In this document: in pieces, positions 7,808 through 16,747 of the stretch | How the letters are laid out: each line of letters starts with the position of its first letter | Numbering within the stretch: position 1 is the first letter of the stretch | Source: Prevotella sp. E13-17 | GTDB lineage: Bacteria; Bacteroidota; Bacteroidia; Bacteroidales; Bacteroidaceae | NCBI RefSeq assembly: GCF_022024035.1 | Contig: NZ_CP091787.1 | Span: forward strand, 1,860,001-1,924,000 | DNA length: 64,000 nt | Reading direction: 5' to 3' | Made by a program: the position numbers and the translations under genes | The notes under the pieces: generated by a model | The model's database searches: none | The model's input: only the letters and a program-made list of their open reading frames with translations | Told to the model about the DNA's origin: nothing

Positions 7808-9063
7808 CGCTCATTGAACGTAAGACCAATATTTATTCGGAATGTATTTTCAGTAATCAGGTCTTTTGCAGACGAATGTGCCCACTGAGCACTAATGTTC
7901 AAAAGCGAACGATTGTTATATGCATTTTGCAATGGGATACCGAAACCAGCACTTACACTGATTTCCTTTGGGCCATCTGCCCCATTTATTATATAATATG
8001 GTGTAGCAATTCCTGCACCAAACCGATAATGTACACGATTTAGAAAACGGCGACTCGTCGGTTGTGGAACGAAATCTGCACCAACATTCACTTTATAACG
8101 ATCCTTCAACAAATCGCTACGGAGTATATAATCATTGATATTGCCATCAAAATATGGATATTTTACACTGCCCCACTTCTGCAAGCTGAAATCTGCAGCC
8201 ACTAACCATCTATTAGAATGATTCCATGCCAAGCCAAGGCTATAAGTCATAGGAATTTCCAAACCGTCATTCACCGTAAAGAGCGTAGTATCAGTAACTG
8301 CTGTTTGAGAATTGATATCCAAAATCTCGCAATTTGCATCACAACCTAACTTATGACCCAGACCAACAGTTGCGCCAATAGTCAATTCATCCTTTTTAGA
8401 CAACCACTGCTGCCACTGGAGTCCAAACTCCAAATCATAGCTATTAATAGTACCATAATAATTCTTGGCTAACGAGTTGATAGAAGAAGTTGAACTACTA
8501 GAAACCGATCGATTATAGGTACCCCATAGATATGCCACATTGACACCTACTGACAATGATTTAAACATGCGCCATCCTGCACCAATAAAGGCTTGATGAA
8601 TACCGCCTTCACCTGTGTGGGTATCTGTAATACTTTGCTGAGTGAGAGCAAGTTTTTGCTCCGAATAATAATTATATCCTATATTGGAATATGGCAGGAT
8701 ACCAAAACCGATACCAACCGATGGCAACAAGCGAAAACTGCCAACGGCATACTCAAAATTTGAGTTATTAGCATTAACCTTTACGTTATTTTCTTTGAAA
8801 TTGGTAATTTGACCAGAAAGACCTACATCAAACATCATTGTCAAAGAGTCAACAGCTGAATATGACGCAGGATTTAATGTATTGACAATATTACCTTTAC
8901 GAATGCCAAGTCCCACACCGTTCATACCACGATTAAAGCCCACAGACTGATCAGAAAGGATTCCCAATCCATACTGACTATATGGAGAGTTTGTTCCACT
9001 TTGTGCATTAGTCGTCATAACTACTGCCACCATGCAAACTACAGAAATAATACTTTTATTCAT
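7780..9063 (-). CDS. outer-membrane beta-barrel protein, FadL/PorV-like
   Basis: The 427-aa protein starts with a signal peptide ending N-A-Q-S, followed by N-S-P-Y-S-Q-Y-G-L-G-I-L, a start seen in many Bacteroidota barrel proteins. The rest consists of alternating amphipathic strands (S-V-G-I-G-F-G-I-L-P-Y-S-N-I-G-Y-N-Y) and ends G-L-T-F-N-E-R-W-F-M-K-W-R-I-D. Glycine-rich turns and repeated aromatic-ended strands point to an outer-membrane barrel of the FadL/TodX or PorV kind. The substrate is unknown. It is first in the minus-strand operon and has a -7 element 23 bases upstream. Confidence 0.75.
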   Translation of the reverse strand: MNKSIISVVCMVAVVMTTNAQSGTNSPYSQYGLGILSDQSVGFNRGMNGVGLGIRKGNIVNTLNPASYSAVDSLTMMFDVGLSGQITNFKENNVKVNANNSNFEYAVGSFRLLPSVGIGFGILPYSNIGYNYYSEQKLALTQQSITDTHTGEGGIHQAFIGAGWRMFKSLSVGVNVAYLWGTYNRSVSSSSTSSINSLAKNYYGTINSYDLEFGLQWQQWLSKKDELTIGATVGLGHKLGCDANCEILDINSQTAVTDTTLFTVNDGLEIPMTYSLGLAWNHSNRWLVAADFSLQKWGSVKYPYFDGNINDYILRSDLLKDRYKVNVGADFVPQPTSRRFLNRVHYRFGAGIATPYYIINGADGPKEISVSAGFGIPLQNAYNNRSLLNISAQWAHSSAKDLITENTFRINIGLTFNERWFMKWRID

Positions 9064-9085
9064 ATCTCTAATATTATTCGGCGTG

Positions 9086-9093
9086 CAAATTTA
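9086..9093 (-). promoter_or_regulatory. Bacteroidota -7 promoter for OMP-lptC-corC-ppiD
   Basis: Minus-strand TAAATTTG lies 23 bases upstream of the OMP start codon. It is divergent from a second TAAATTTG at 9139-9146. Confidence 0.7.
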
Positions 9094-9138
9094 TTAAAAA
9101 AAATCGAACTAAACGCACTGAAAGTGGAAAATATAGCT

Positions 9139-9146
9139 TAAATTTG
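9139..9146 (+). promoter_or_regulatory. possible -7 element abutting the DUF4105 start codon
   Basis: TAAATTTG matches the consensus but ends only 4 bases before the GTG at 9151, so a transcript from it would have virtually no leader. No TTG is visible at the expected -33 spacing, so it may be fortuitous. Confidence 0.4.
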
Positions 9147-9150
9147 CATC

Positions 9151-10320
9151 GTGAAACAATTTATAGACTTTTTTAGAACTATTTTCCTTGTTTTTACAGG
9201 GATTATTTTCGCCTGCACAACAATTTCTGCAGACGAGAAAGAACGACTTGATAGTATTGAGATTGGACTTGTCACCTGCGCACCGCACGAAGAAATATAT
9301 AGTTTATATGGACATAGCGCCATCAGAGTTCATGATTATAAGACAGGCCAAGACTTAGTATTCAACTACGGCGTTTTTAATTTTAATCAACCATTCTTCG
9401 TTCTTCGTTTTGCATTAGGTATTCCTAAATACGAACTTGGAATTATCCCATATAACCATTTTTGTAAATATTACAAAGATTGGGGAAGTCAGGTAACAGA
9501 ACAAGTCCTTAACATAACCAGCGGAGAAAAGCAAAGAATCATTCAGGCATTATCTCAAAACTACCGTCCTGAAAACAGGACTTATACCTACAATGTGTTC
9601 TACGACAACTGTTCAACGCGCCCTAGAGACCTCATTGAGAAATGCATCCAAGGCGAAATTGTATATACATATAAAGACAACTACATGCCATCCTTTAGGG
9701 AAATGACTCACGAATATACGAAAGGACACCCTTGGGCCACTTTCGGCAACGATATCCTTTTAGGAGTAAAAGCTGACTTAAAAACGAATGCCCGCCAACA
9801 AGAGTTTCTCCCTTTTAACCTTCGCAATAACTTCGACCATGCGAAGATAAACAGAAATGGAGTTGTTACACCATTAGTTAAAGAACGCAGAGAACTTGTT
9901 GCACCAGGAGTTCAGGTAACAGAAGAAGGATTTTCTTATACGCCAACAGAATGCAGCCTATTTCTTCTGTGCCTTACAATCATCATTTTGGGTCTAGAAT
10001 ACTACAAAAGAACGATCTATATATGGTTTGATATATTATTGATGTTATTAACCGGTATAGCTGGTTGTGTACTTACTATCCTATTTTTTTCACAGCATCC
10101 AACAACAAGCACAAATCTTCAAATACTCGTACTAAACCCAATTGCTTTGGCATTTATCCCAAACTTTTTAAAAAAGAAGAAAAGCCGTTGGTTTCACATC
10201 AATGCAATATTTATCATTATATTTTTTATTGGCAGTTTTTGGCAAGACTACGCAGAAGGAATGGAAATCGTGGCACTATGTTTGCTACTAAGAATTATAA
10301 GACACTACAATGACAAATAG
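9151..10320 (+). CDS. lnb: DUF4105 membrane protein, probable lipoprotein N-acyltransferase (Lnb-like)
   Basis: The 389-aa protein has an N-terminal signal or anchor (residues 5-25). The DUF4105 domain is about residues 33-200 and contains VTCAPHEEIYSLYGHSAIRV, F-N-Y-G-V-F-N-F and VFYDNCSTRPRDLIE; conserved H, N-C-S and R-D residues look catalytic. About four membrane helices occupy residues 270-385. DUF4105 proteins of Bacteroides were recently reported, as I recall, as lipoprotein N-acyltransferases (Lnb), in the same gene order before a phosphatase-like gene and secA. The start is GTG; no upstream ATG fits. The 3' end overlaps the next gene by 11 bases. The family is clear, while the enzymatic role is inferred. 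Confidence 0.75.
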   Translation: MKQFIDFFRTIFLVFTGIIFACTTISADEKERLDSIEIGLVTCAPHEEIYSLYGHSAIRVHDYKTGQDLVFNYGVFNFNQPFFVLRFALGIPKYELGIIPYNHFCKYYKDWGSQVTEQVLNITSGEKQRIIQALSQNYRPENRTYTYNVFYDNCSTRPRDLIEKCIQGEIVYTYKDNYMPSFREMTHEYTKGHPWATFGNDILLGVKADLKTNARQQEFLPFNLRNNFDHAKINRNGVVTPLVKERRELVAPGVQVTEEGFSYTPTECSLFLLCLTIIILGLEYYKRTIYIWFDILLMLLTGIAGCVLTILFFSQHPTTSTNLQILVLNPIALAFIPNFLKKKKSRWFHINAIFIIIFFIGSFWQDYAEGMEIVALCLLLRIIRHYNDK

Positions 10321-11893
10321 AAACTTCTATATTACCCTACTGGCAATCCTTGGCTTTAGCATCGAAACAATTGCGAAAAGTGAGGTTCTACACCAGAACG
10401 CACCTCGACTGGTGGTTAACATCAATATTGATCAACTACGCAATGATTACCTTGAAGCATTTATTCCTTTATATTCAGAAAAGGGATTCAAACTGATGCT
10501 TGAGAATGGAAGAATATATACCCAAGCATCCTTCCCTTTTGCCCCAATTGATATTGCGTCAGCCATGGCTTCTTTAATGACTGGTACAACACCTTATTAT
10601 AATAATATAACGGGGATAAACTGGATGAATAGAAAAACACTACGTCCAGTATATTGTGTAGAAGACTCAAAGCAAGAAGGTCTTCTAACCAAGACAAAAG
10701 CATCGCCTGCAAAACTAAGTACTTCAACGATTACGGATGAACTGAAAGTTGGTACAGCTGGAAAAGCCGTTGTCTATTCCATCGCACCCACCTGCGAAGC
10801 TGCCATACTTGCAGGAGGTCATGCTGCAAATGGGGCGGTGTGGTTAGATGACACTAATGGAGTTTGGTGCTCGTCCAATTATTATTATAATTCAATACCT
10901 ACTTGGATTCAAAGTTTTAATAACCTCCATGCGCCAAGCAACAATTTGCAAAACATTACATGGAAACCTATCAATGAATTGGTTGGAAATTTCAGCTATT
11001 TCATGAGTTCAGGCATACAAAAGCCATTCAAGCACAACATCAAAGGCGAACATCAATACGCAGACTATCGTACCTGTGCACTTATCAACGAAGACATCTC
11101 GAACTTGGCTATGCAATGTATGCTTAGCACAGGCATGGGTAAAGACAAGGTAACAGACATGCTTTGTCTGACGTACTATGCGGGAACATATAAGCATCAG
11201 TCCGTCACAAATTGTCAGATTGAACTCCAAGACACCTACGTTCGCCTTGACCGTGAGTTAGGAAGGCTTATAGAATTTGTCGAGGAACACTTTGGAAAAG
11301 ATAATGTTCTTTTTGTAGTGACAAGTACGGGTTACAATAAAGAAGAAGATGAAAACTATGAAACATATAGAATTCCATCTGGAACATTCTACATGAACAG
11401 AGCAACGAATCTTTTAAACATGTACCTAGGAGGAATATGGGGACAAAATAAATATATAGAAGCGACATTCAGTAACCATATATACCTAAACCACAACCTC
11501 TTAGAAGTAAAAAAAATAAGTATTAATGAAGCTACAGTCAAAGCTCAAGAATTTTTGGCTATGATGTCGGGGGTGCGCAATGTTTACACATCCTTTCAAC
11601 TTATCACAAGTAAAAACGAAAATATAGAGAAAACCAGAAACGCCTTCTCTGCTGATCATGGTGGCGACTTAATCATTGATGTTGCTCCAGGATGGCGCGT
11701 GCTGAATGAAGACACCAAAGAAAGCGAACTATCGAGATTATCATATATACAATTCCCCATCATATTTTACGGAACAGGCGTTCAGGCTGAGCGAATTAAC
11801 AAACCTGTTAGTATTACACAAATAGCTCCTGCTATTGCACGCTGCATTCGCATCAGGGCGCCAAATGCATGCACCTCAGAACCACTTTACTAA
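10310..11893 (+). CDS. PafA-like alkaline phosphatase superfamily protein, active site degenerate
   Basis: The 527-aa protein has a signal peptide and the fold markers of type I phosphodiesterase/PafA proteins: L-V-V-N-I-N-I-D-Q-L-R-N-D-Y-L (D41), MASLMTGTTPYYNNITGINW, RLDRELGRLIEFVEEHFG, GDLIIDVAPGW and F-P-I-I-F-Y-G-T-G-V. The catalytic positions look lost. The nucleophile motif T-x-x-G-H aligns with I82-A-S-A-M86, the T-A-D-H-G motif reads T338-S-T-G-Y342, the D-x-x-x-H pair reads Y-Y-A-G-T, and no T-H-G-S motif is present near the C-terminus. It is cotranscribed with, and overlaps, the DUF4105 gene. A structural or lipid-binding role is possible. Confidence 0.8.
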   Translation: MTNRNFYITLLAILGFSIETIAKSEVLHQNAPRLVVNINIDQLRNDYLEAFIPLYSEKGFKLMLENGRIYTQASFPFAPIDIASAMASLMTGTTPYYNNITGINWMNRKTLRPVYCVEDSKQEGLLTKTKASPAKLSTSTITDELKVGTAGKAVVYSIAPTCEAAILAGGHAANGAVWLDDTNGVWCSSNYYYNSIPTWIQSFNNLHAPSNNLQNITWKPINELVGNFSYFMSSGIQKPFKHNIKGEHQYADYRTCALINEDISNLAMQCMLSTGMGKDKVTDMLCLTYYAGTYKHQSVTNCQIELQDTYVRLDRELGRLIEFVEEHFGKDNVLFVVTSTGYNKEEDENYETYRIPSGTFYMNRATNLLNMYLGGIWGQNKYIEATFSNHIYLNHNLLEVKKISINEATVKAQEFLAMMSGVRNVYTSFQLITSKNENIEKTRNAFSADHGGDLIIDVAPGWRVLNEDTKESELSRLSYIQFPIIFYGTGVQAERINKPVSITQIAPAIARCIRIRAPNACTSEPLY

Positions 11894-11946
11894 AGAGGAT
11901 AGTTTACACCCTGCTACTCTAAAAAAAAGCAAATAATAGTCTTTTC

Positions 11947-11978
11947 TTGCAGATTTAGCAAAAAAATGACTATCTTTG
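11947..11978 (+). promoter_or_regulatory. secA promoter (-33 and -7)
   Basis: TTG (11947-11949), 21 bases, then TATCTTTG (11971-11978). This is a near-ideal Bacteroidota promoter 43 bases upstream of the secA ATG. Confidence 0.85.
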
Positions 11979-12021
11979 CATGCAATTTACTGTAAAAGAA
12001 TAAAATAATATATCATAAACG

Positions 12022-15000
12022 ATGAATTTTAATAAAATTTTGAGGACTTTGTTCGGTGACAAGTCTTCACGTGACATGAAACTCATCCAGCCATTCGTAG
12101 ATAAAGTTTTGGCTGTTTCACCACAAGTAGAAACCTTAGACAACGATTCTTTGCGAGCAAGAACACAAGAAATCAGAAAGCAAGTTCAAGCCGCAGCCAC
12201 AAAGCAAAAAGAAGAAATTGAAAAGTTAAAGAGTACAATAGAAGGAACACCTATTGATGAGCGAGCAGACATTTTTGCTCATATAGACAAGCTCGAAAAA
12301 GAAGCTCTTGAAGAATACGAAAAGGCCCTCGATGAGGTAATGCCCGAGGTCTATGCTATTGTTAAGGAGACTGCTCGTAGATTTGCTCAAAATGAAGAAA
12401 CTATAGTAACGGCCAACGATTTTGACCGCGAACTTGCTGGCGATCCACGCAAAGACTTTATCACAATTGAAGGTGATAAAGCAATTTACCATAATCACTG
12501 GACTGCAGGAGGAAATGATCTTAAATGGGAAATGGTACATTACAATGTACAACTATTTGGTGGCGTTGTTCTGCATCAGGGTAAGATTGCTGAAATGGCC
12601 ACAGGTGAAGGAAAAACACTTGTTGCCACTCTCCCCGTGTTCTTAAATGCGTTAACAGGAAATGGTGTTCATGTTGTGACAGTCAATGATTATCTTGCTA
12701 AACGCGACTCAGAATGGATGGGACCTCTATACATGTTCCACGGGCTCAGCGTAGATTGTATTGACAAACACCAACCAAATTCGCCCGAACGTCGTAAAGC
12801 CTATCAGGCAGACATCACATTTGGAACAAACAATGAATTTGGTTTCGATTATCTACGTGACAATATGGCGATTTCTCCAGCAGACCTTGTTCAGAGAGCA
12901 CACAACTATGCAATTGTCGATGAGGTAGACTCTGTATTAATTGACGATGCACGCACACCACTTATTATCAGTGGTCCTGTTCCCAAAGGTGACGTACAGA
13001 TGTTTGAAGAATATCAGCCACTTGTAGAAAAGTTAGTAGGTGTACAGCGCCAATTGGCGACACAATATTTGGCTGATGCAAAACAAAAGATTTCTGAAGG
13101 ACAGAAAACAAATAACAAAGAGTTAATAGATGAAGGTTTTCTCTCTTTGTATCGTTCTCACAAATCCCTTCCTAAAAACAAGCCACTTATTAAATACCTC
13201 TCAGAAGAAGGCATTAAGGCTGGTATGATTAAAACCGAGGAGATTTACATGGAGAATAACAACCGTAAGATGCCAGAAGCGGTAGAACCTTTATACTTTG
13301 TAGTCGATGAGAAACTCAATTCATGCGACCTCACTGACAAAGGAACAGCATGGCTGGCTGCACAGGTAAACGACAAGGACCTATTTGTACTCCCAGACAT
13401 TGCTGCCCAACTTTCAGAATTAGAATCAGAATCAGGATTAACAGATGAGGAGCGTTTAAATAAAAAAGATGAACTTCTAAACCACTATGCTGTTCAAAGC
13501 GAACGTGTACACACACTGCAGCAGCTTTTGAAAGCATACACTATGTTCAACAAGGACGATGAATATGTTGTAATTGATGGCGAAGTTAAGATTGTTGATG
13601 AACAGACTGGTCGTATCATGGAAGGTCGTCGTTGGAGTGACGGTCTTCATCAAGCCGTAGAAGCAAAAGAACATGTAAAAGTTGAAGCAGCTACACAAAC
13701 ATTTGCCACAATCACTCTTCAGAACTACTTCCGCATGTACCATAAACTTGCAGGTATGACAGGTACAGCATCAACCGAGGCTGGTGAATTTTGGGATATC
13801 TACAAGCTGGATGTCGTTGAAATTCCGACCAACAAACCTGTTGCAAGAAATGATATGGACGACCGAGTTTATAAAACTGCAAGAGAGAAATATCGTGCAG
13901 TCATTGAGGAAGTTGTCAAAATGCGTAAAGCCGGACGACCAACACTGATCGGCACTACATCGGTAGAAATTTCAGAATTGCTTTCACGCATGTTGGATAT
14001 GTACACAGATCCAGAAACAGGTAAACGCGAAGGTATTCCCCATCAGGTACTGAATGCTAAACTCCACCAAAAAGAAGCGGACATTGTGGCATTGGCCGGT
14101 CAACAAGATAGCAACGGTCTGGGAGCAGTTACCATCGCCACCAACATGGCTGGTCGTGGTACGGACATCAAACTTTCACCCGAAGTTAAAGCCGCTGGTG
14201 GTTTGGCTATCATAGGAACTGAACGCCATGAAAGTCGCCGTGTTGACCGTCAGTTGCGAGGTCGTGCTGGTCGTCAGGGAGATCCTGGTTCTTCAGTATT
14301 CTATGTATCTTTAGAAGACAAACTGATGCGTCTGTTTGCCAGCGAAAGGATTGCCGCAGTAATGGATCGTCTTGGTTTCAAGGAAGGTGAGATGATTGAA
14401 AGTCCCATGATATCCAAGAGTATTGAGCGTGCTCAAAAGAAAGTGGAAGAAAATAACTTCGGTATTCGTAAGCGCCTGTTGGAATACGATGATGTGATGA
14501 ACAAACAACGAACTGTTGTATATGAGAAACGTCGTCATGCATTGATGGGAGAACGAATCGGCATGGACATTTCAAACACAATATGGGATCGTGTAGTTTA
14601 CATCCTTGAAAATAATGATTATGTGGGTTGTAAGGAAGAATTCCTACATCTATTTGCGATGGAAGTCCCCTTCACAGAACAACAATTCAATGACAAAAAA
14701 TTGGACGATCTTGCAGAAGAGTCATTCCAAGCCGCTCTTACAAATTTCAATCGAAAAACGGAGAGAATCATTGAAGTGGCAACGCCTATCATTAAGCAAG
14801 TTTACGAGAACCAAGGACACATGTATGAACGAATCATGGTACCCATTACTGATGGTCGTCGAATTTATAACATTGCATGCAACTTGAAAGAGGCTTATGA
14901 TACAGAATGTAAGTCAATTGTTAAGGAGTTCGAGAAACAGATGCTGCTACATATTATTGATGATGCATGGAAAGAGAATCTGCGCGAATTAGATGAGCTC

Positions 15001-15396
15001 CGTCATTCTGTACAAAATGCCAGCTACGAGCAAAAAGATCCTCTACTAATTTTCAAGTTGGAAAGCGTAAAATTGTTCGATGCCATGGTAAACAACATGA
15101 ATAATCGAACAGTATCAATTCTCACCCGTGCCGCCATTCCCGAAATACAACAGAATGAAGTAAAGGAGGCTGCGCCAGAAGAGCATACGAACCGTCAGCA
15201 GTATACAGAAAACAAGCAAAGTTTACCTGAAGAGCAGATTACTGATGCGAATCAGGCTCGTGCTGCTCAATCGGATACTCGCGCTCAACATCCTAACAAT
15301 CCTATTGTTAAGGATAAATTACCTGGAAGAAACGACCTCTGTCCTTGCGGTAGCGGTAAGAAGTTTAAGAACTGTCATGGAAAGGGTCTAGTATGA
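12022..15396 (+). CDS. secA: preprotein translocase ATPase SecA
   Basis: The 1124-aa protein is longer than E. coli SecA (901 aa) because of Bacteroidota-type insertions. Visible motifs are Walker [15 protein letters not shown] (about residue 193), the DEAD-type [25 protein letters not shown] in the second ATPase domain, and [16 protein letters not shown]. The C-terminal zinc-binding SEC-C tail is [14 protein letters not shown], which contacts SecB or ribosomes. SecA drives export through SecYEG. Its stop codon overlaps the start of the following ABC ATPase gene. Confidence 0.98.
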   Translation: MNFNKILRTLFGDKSSRDMKLIQPFVDKVLAVSPQVETLDNDSLRARTQEIRKQVQAAATKQKEEIEKLKSTIEGTPIDERADIFAHIDKLEKEALEEYEKALDEVMPEVYAIVKETARRFAQNEETIVTANDFDRELAGDPRKDFITIEGDKAIYHNHWTAGGNDLKWEMVHYNVQLFGGVVLHQGKIAEMATGEGKTLVATLPVFLNALTGNGVHVVTVNDYLAKRDSEWMGPLYMFHGLSVDCIDKHQPNSPERRKAYQADITFGTNNEFGFDYLRDNMAISPADLVQRAHNYAIVDEVDSVLIDDARTPLIISGPVPKGDVQMFEEYQPLVEKLVGVQRQLATQYLADAKQKISEGQKTNNKELIDEGFLSLYRSHKSLPKNKPLIKYLSEEGIKAGMIKTEEIYMENNNRKMPEAVEPLYFVVDEKLNSCDLTDKGTAWLAAQVNDKDLFVLPDIAAQLSELESESGLTDEERLNKKDELLNHYAVQSERVHTLQQLLKAYTMFNKDDEYVVIDGEVKIVDEQTGRIMEGRRWSDGLHQAVEAKEHVKVEAATQTFATITLQNYFRMYHKLAGMTGTASTEAGEFWDIYKLDVVEIPTNKPVARNDMDDRVYKTAREKYRAVIEEVVKMRKAGRPTLIGTTSVEISELLSRMLDMYTDPETGKREGIPHQVLNAKLHQKEADIVALAGQQDSNGLGAVTIATNMAGRGTDIKLSPEVKAAGGLAIIGTERHESRRVDRQLRGRAGRQGDPGSSVFYVSLEDKLMRLFASERIAAVMDRLGFKEGEMIESPMISKSIERAQKKVEENNFGIRKRLLEYDDVMNKQRTVVYEKRRHALMGERIGMDISNTIWDRVVYILENNDYVGCKEEFLHLFAMEVPFTEQQFNDKKLDDLAEESFQAALTNFNRKTERIIEVATPIIKQVYENQGHMYERIMVPITDGRRIYNIACNLKEAYDTECKSIVKEFEKQMLLHIIDDAWKENLRELDELRHSVQNASYEQKDPLLIFKLESVKLFDAMVNNMNNRTVSILTRAAIPEIQQNEVKEAAPEEHTNRQQYTENKQSLPEEQITDANQARAAQSDTRAQHPNNPIVKDKLPGRNDLCPCGSGKKFKNCHGKGLV

Positions 15397-16097
15397 TAAA
15401 CATTTCTAACCTTAAGAAACAGTTTGGTAAAACTATAGCCTGCGATATCCCATCGTTCACCGTGAACGATGGAGATATCGTAGGTCTGGTAGGAAACAAT
15501 GGTGCAGGAAAAACGACATTGTTCCGTATGATGTTAGATCTCCTAAAACCAAACGAAGGAATAATCACAATAGATAATGTCAATCCTTCTGTTTCTGAGG
15601 AATGGAAGTCTCAAACAGGTGCCTATATTGATGATAGTTTTTTAATTGACTACCTTACTCCAGACGAGTATTTTGCCTTTTTAGGGAAAATATGTGATAT
15701 TAGCAGCGAGGAACTTTCATCACGACTTCAGCAATTTAAAACTTTTGCCAATGGTGAGATCTTTGGACAGAATAAGCTTATTCGTAATCTCTCTGCAGGC
15801 AACAAGCAAAAAGTTGGTATCATTGCTGCTTTAGTAAGGATGCCAAATCTTGTTATCCTTGACGAACCATTCAACTTTCTAGATCCAAGTTCTCAAAGTT
15901 CTTTGAAACATCTTTTGACAGAATACCATGCAAAGTCAAACGCGACTATACTGATAAGCAGTCACAACTTACAACATACAACAGATATTTCCACACGTAT
16001 CGCCTTGATGGAAAAAGGACACATTATTCGCAATCTAAACAATGACAACGAAGAGGCGAAACAAGAACTTATCGCCTATTTTGAACAACAAATATAA
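15393..16097 (+). CDS. ABC transporter ATP-binding protein, no adjacent permease
   Basis: The 234-aa ABC ATPase has Walker [10 protein letters not shown] (about residues 34-42), a Q-loop region, signature L-S-A-G-N-K-Q-K in place of the classic LSGGQ, Walker [13 protein letters not shown] and switch S-S-H-N-L. The start overlaps the secA stop (ATGATAA, 4 bases), so translation is probably coupled. No membrane subunit is encoded on either side. Membership in the drug/Na-type ABC exporter class is plausible from the sequence, but the partner and substrate are unknown. Confidence 0.85.
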   Translation: MINISNLKKQFGKTIACDIPSFTVNDGDIVGLVGNNGAGKTTLFRMMLDLLKPNEGIITIDNVNPSVSEEWKSQTGAYIDDSFLIDYLTPDEYFAFLGKICDISSEELSSRLQQFKTFANGEIFGQNKLIRNLSAGNKQKVGIIAALVRMPNLVILDEPFNFLDPSSQSSLKHLLTEYHAKSNATILISSHNLQHTTDISTRIALMEKGHIIRNLNNDNEEAKQELIAYFEQQI

Positions 16098-16159
16098 GCT
16101 CAAAGGAATATTTTTTTCAAAAAAAACAAAAAAAATTTCTATATGTGACTGAAAAACAG

Positions 16160-16167
16160 TATCTTTG
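16160..16167 (+). promoter_or_regulatory. Bacteroidota -7 promoter for the HU-like gene
   Basis: TATCTTTG lies 48 bases upstream of the HU ATG, followed by C-A as in most strong promoters of this window. Confidence 0.75.
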
Positions 16168-16215
16168 CACTCCGAATTTAGAAACAACAATATAAATACA
16201 TAAATCAAGAGTAAT

Positions 16216-16494
16216 ATGACTAAGGCAGAAATGGTCAACAATATTGCCCAACAAACAGGAATAGGCAAGAAAGAAGTTGCTATTACAATAGAGGCTTTTA
16301 TGGAAGAAATCCGCAATAGCCTTGCAAAACAGAAAGAAAATGTATATCTCCGCGGTTTCGGAAGTTTCATCGTAAAACATCGTGCACAGAAGACCGCTCG
16401 CAACATTTCAAAGAACACCACACTCGTTATTGAGGCTCATGATTTGCCTGCATTCAAGCCAGCGAAGAGTTTCATTGAGAAGATGACAAAATAA
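16216..16494 (+). CDS. HU/IHF family DNA-binding protein
   Basis: The 92-aa protein has the HU fold markers MTKAEMVNNIAQQTGIGKKE, the central L-R-G-F-G-S-F turn (about residues 47-53) and a beta-arm of basic and polar residues (H-R-A-Q-K-T-A-R-N). The arm ends in F-K-P-A-K-S-F in place of the usual F-x-x-G-K-x-L-K/R. It is expected to bind and bend DNA in the nucleoid as a dimer. It is followed by a 29-codon basic ORF on the same transcript and then a terminator. Confidence 0.92.
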   Translation: MTKAEMVNNIAQQTGIGKKEVAITIEAFMEEIRNSLAKQKENVYLRGFGSFIVKHRAQKTARNISKNTTLVIEAHDLPAFKPAKSFIEKMTK

Positions 16495-16539
16495 TAAGGA
16501 TATTCAAAACAGAACAATAAACATTAATTTTTTTAAGTT

Positions 16540-16629
16540 ATGCCTAACGGAAAGAAAAAGAAGGGTCACAAGATGGCTACTCACAAGCGTAAGAAGAGAC
16601 TGCGCAAGAACAGACATAAGAGCAAGTAA
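16540..16629 (+). CDS. small basic AURKAIP1/COX24-type (mS38/bS22-like) ribosomal protein
   Basis: ATG at 16540 to TAA at 16627-16629 encodes 29 residues, about half of them Lys or Arg: MPNGKKKKGHKMATHKRKKR, then L-R-K-N-R-H-K-S-K. The H-K-M-A-x-H-K-R-K-K-R-x-R-K-N-R core is the AURKAIP1/COX24 (DUF1713) motif, found in mitochondrial mS38 and in short bacterial ribosome-associated proteins. It lies 45 bases after the HU-like gene and before a strong terminator, consistent with an HU-mS38-like bicistronic unit. The family is recognised by motif; ribosome association is inferred. Confidence 0.85.
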   Translation: MPNGKKKKGHKMATHKRKKRLRKNRHKSK

Positions 16630-16664
16630 AAGAGAGCTTTTACGTCATGAAGTAAATGAGAGGA

Positions 16665-16710
16665 GTGTACCCATGGCATAAACACATGCTGGGTGCACCC
16701 TTTCTGTTTT
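16665..16710 (+). terminator. intrinsic terminator after the HU / small basic protein unit
   Basis: GTGTACCCA (16665-16673) pairs with TGGGTGCAC (16690-16698), allowing one G-U pair, with an inner GCAT/ATGC extension. CCTTTCTGTTTT follows. Confidence 0.85.
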
Positions 16711-16747
16711 AAGACAAACAATAATTTAAGCAAGATAAGTCAAAAAC

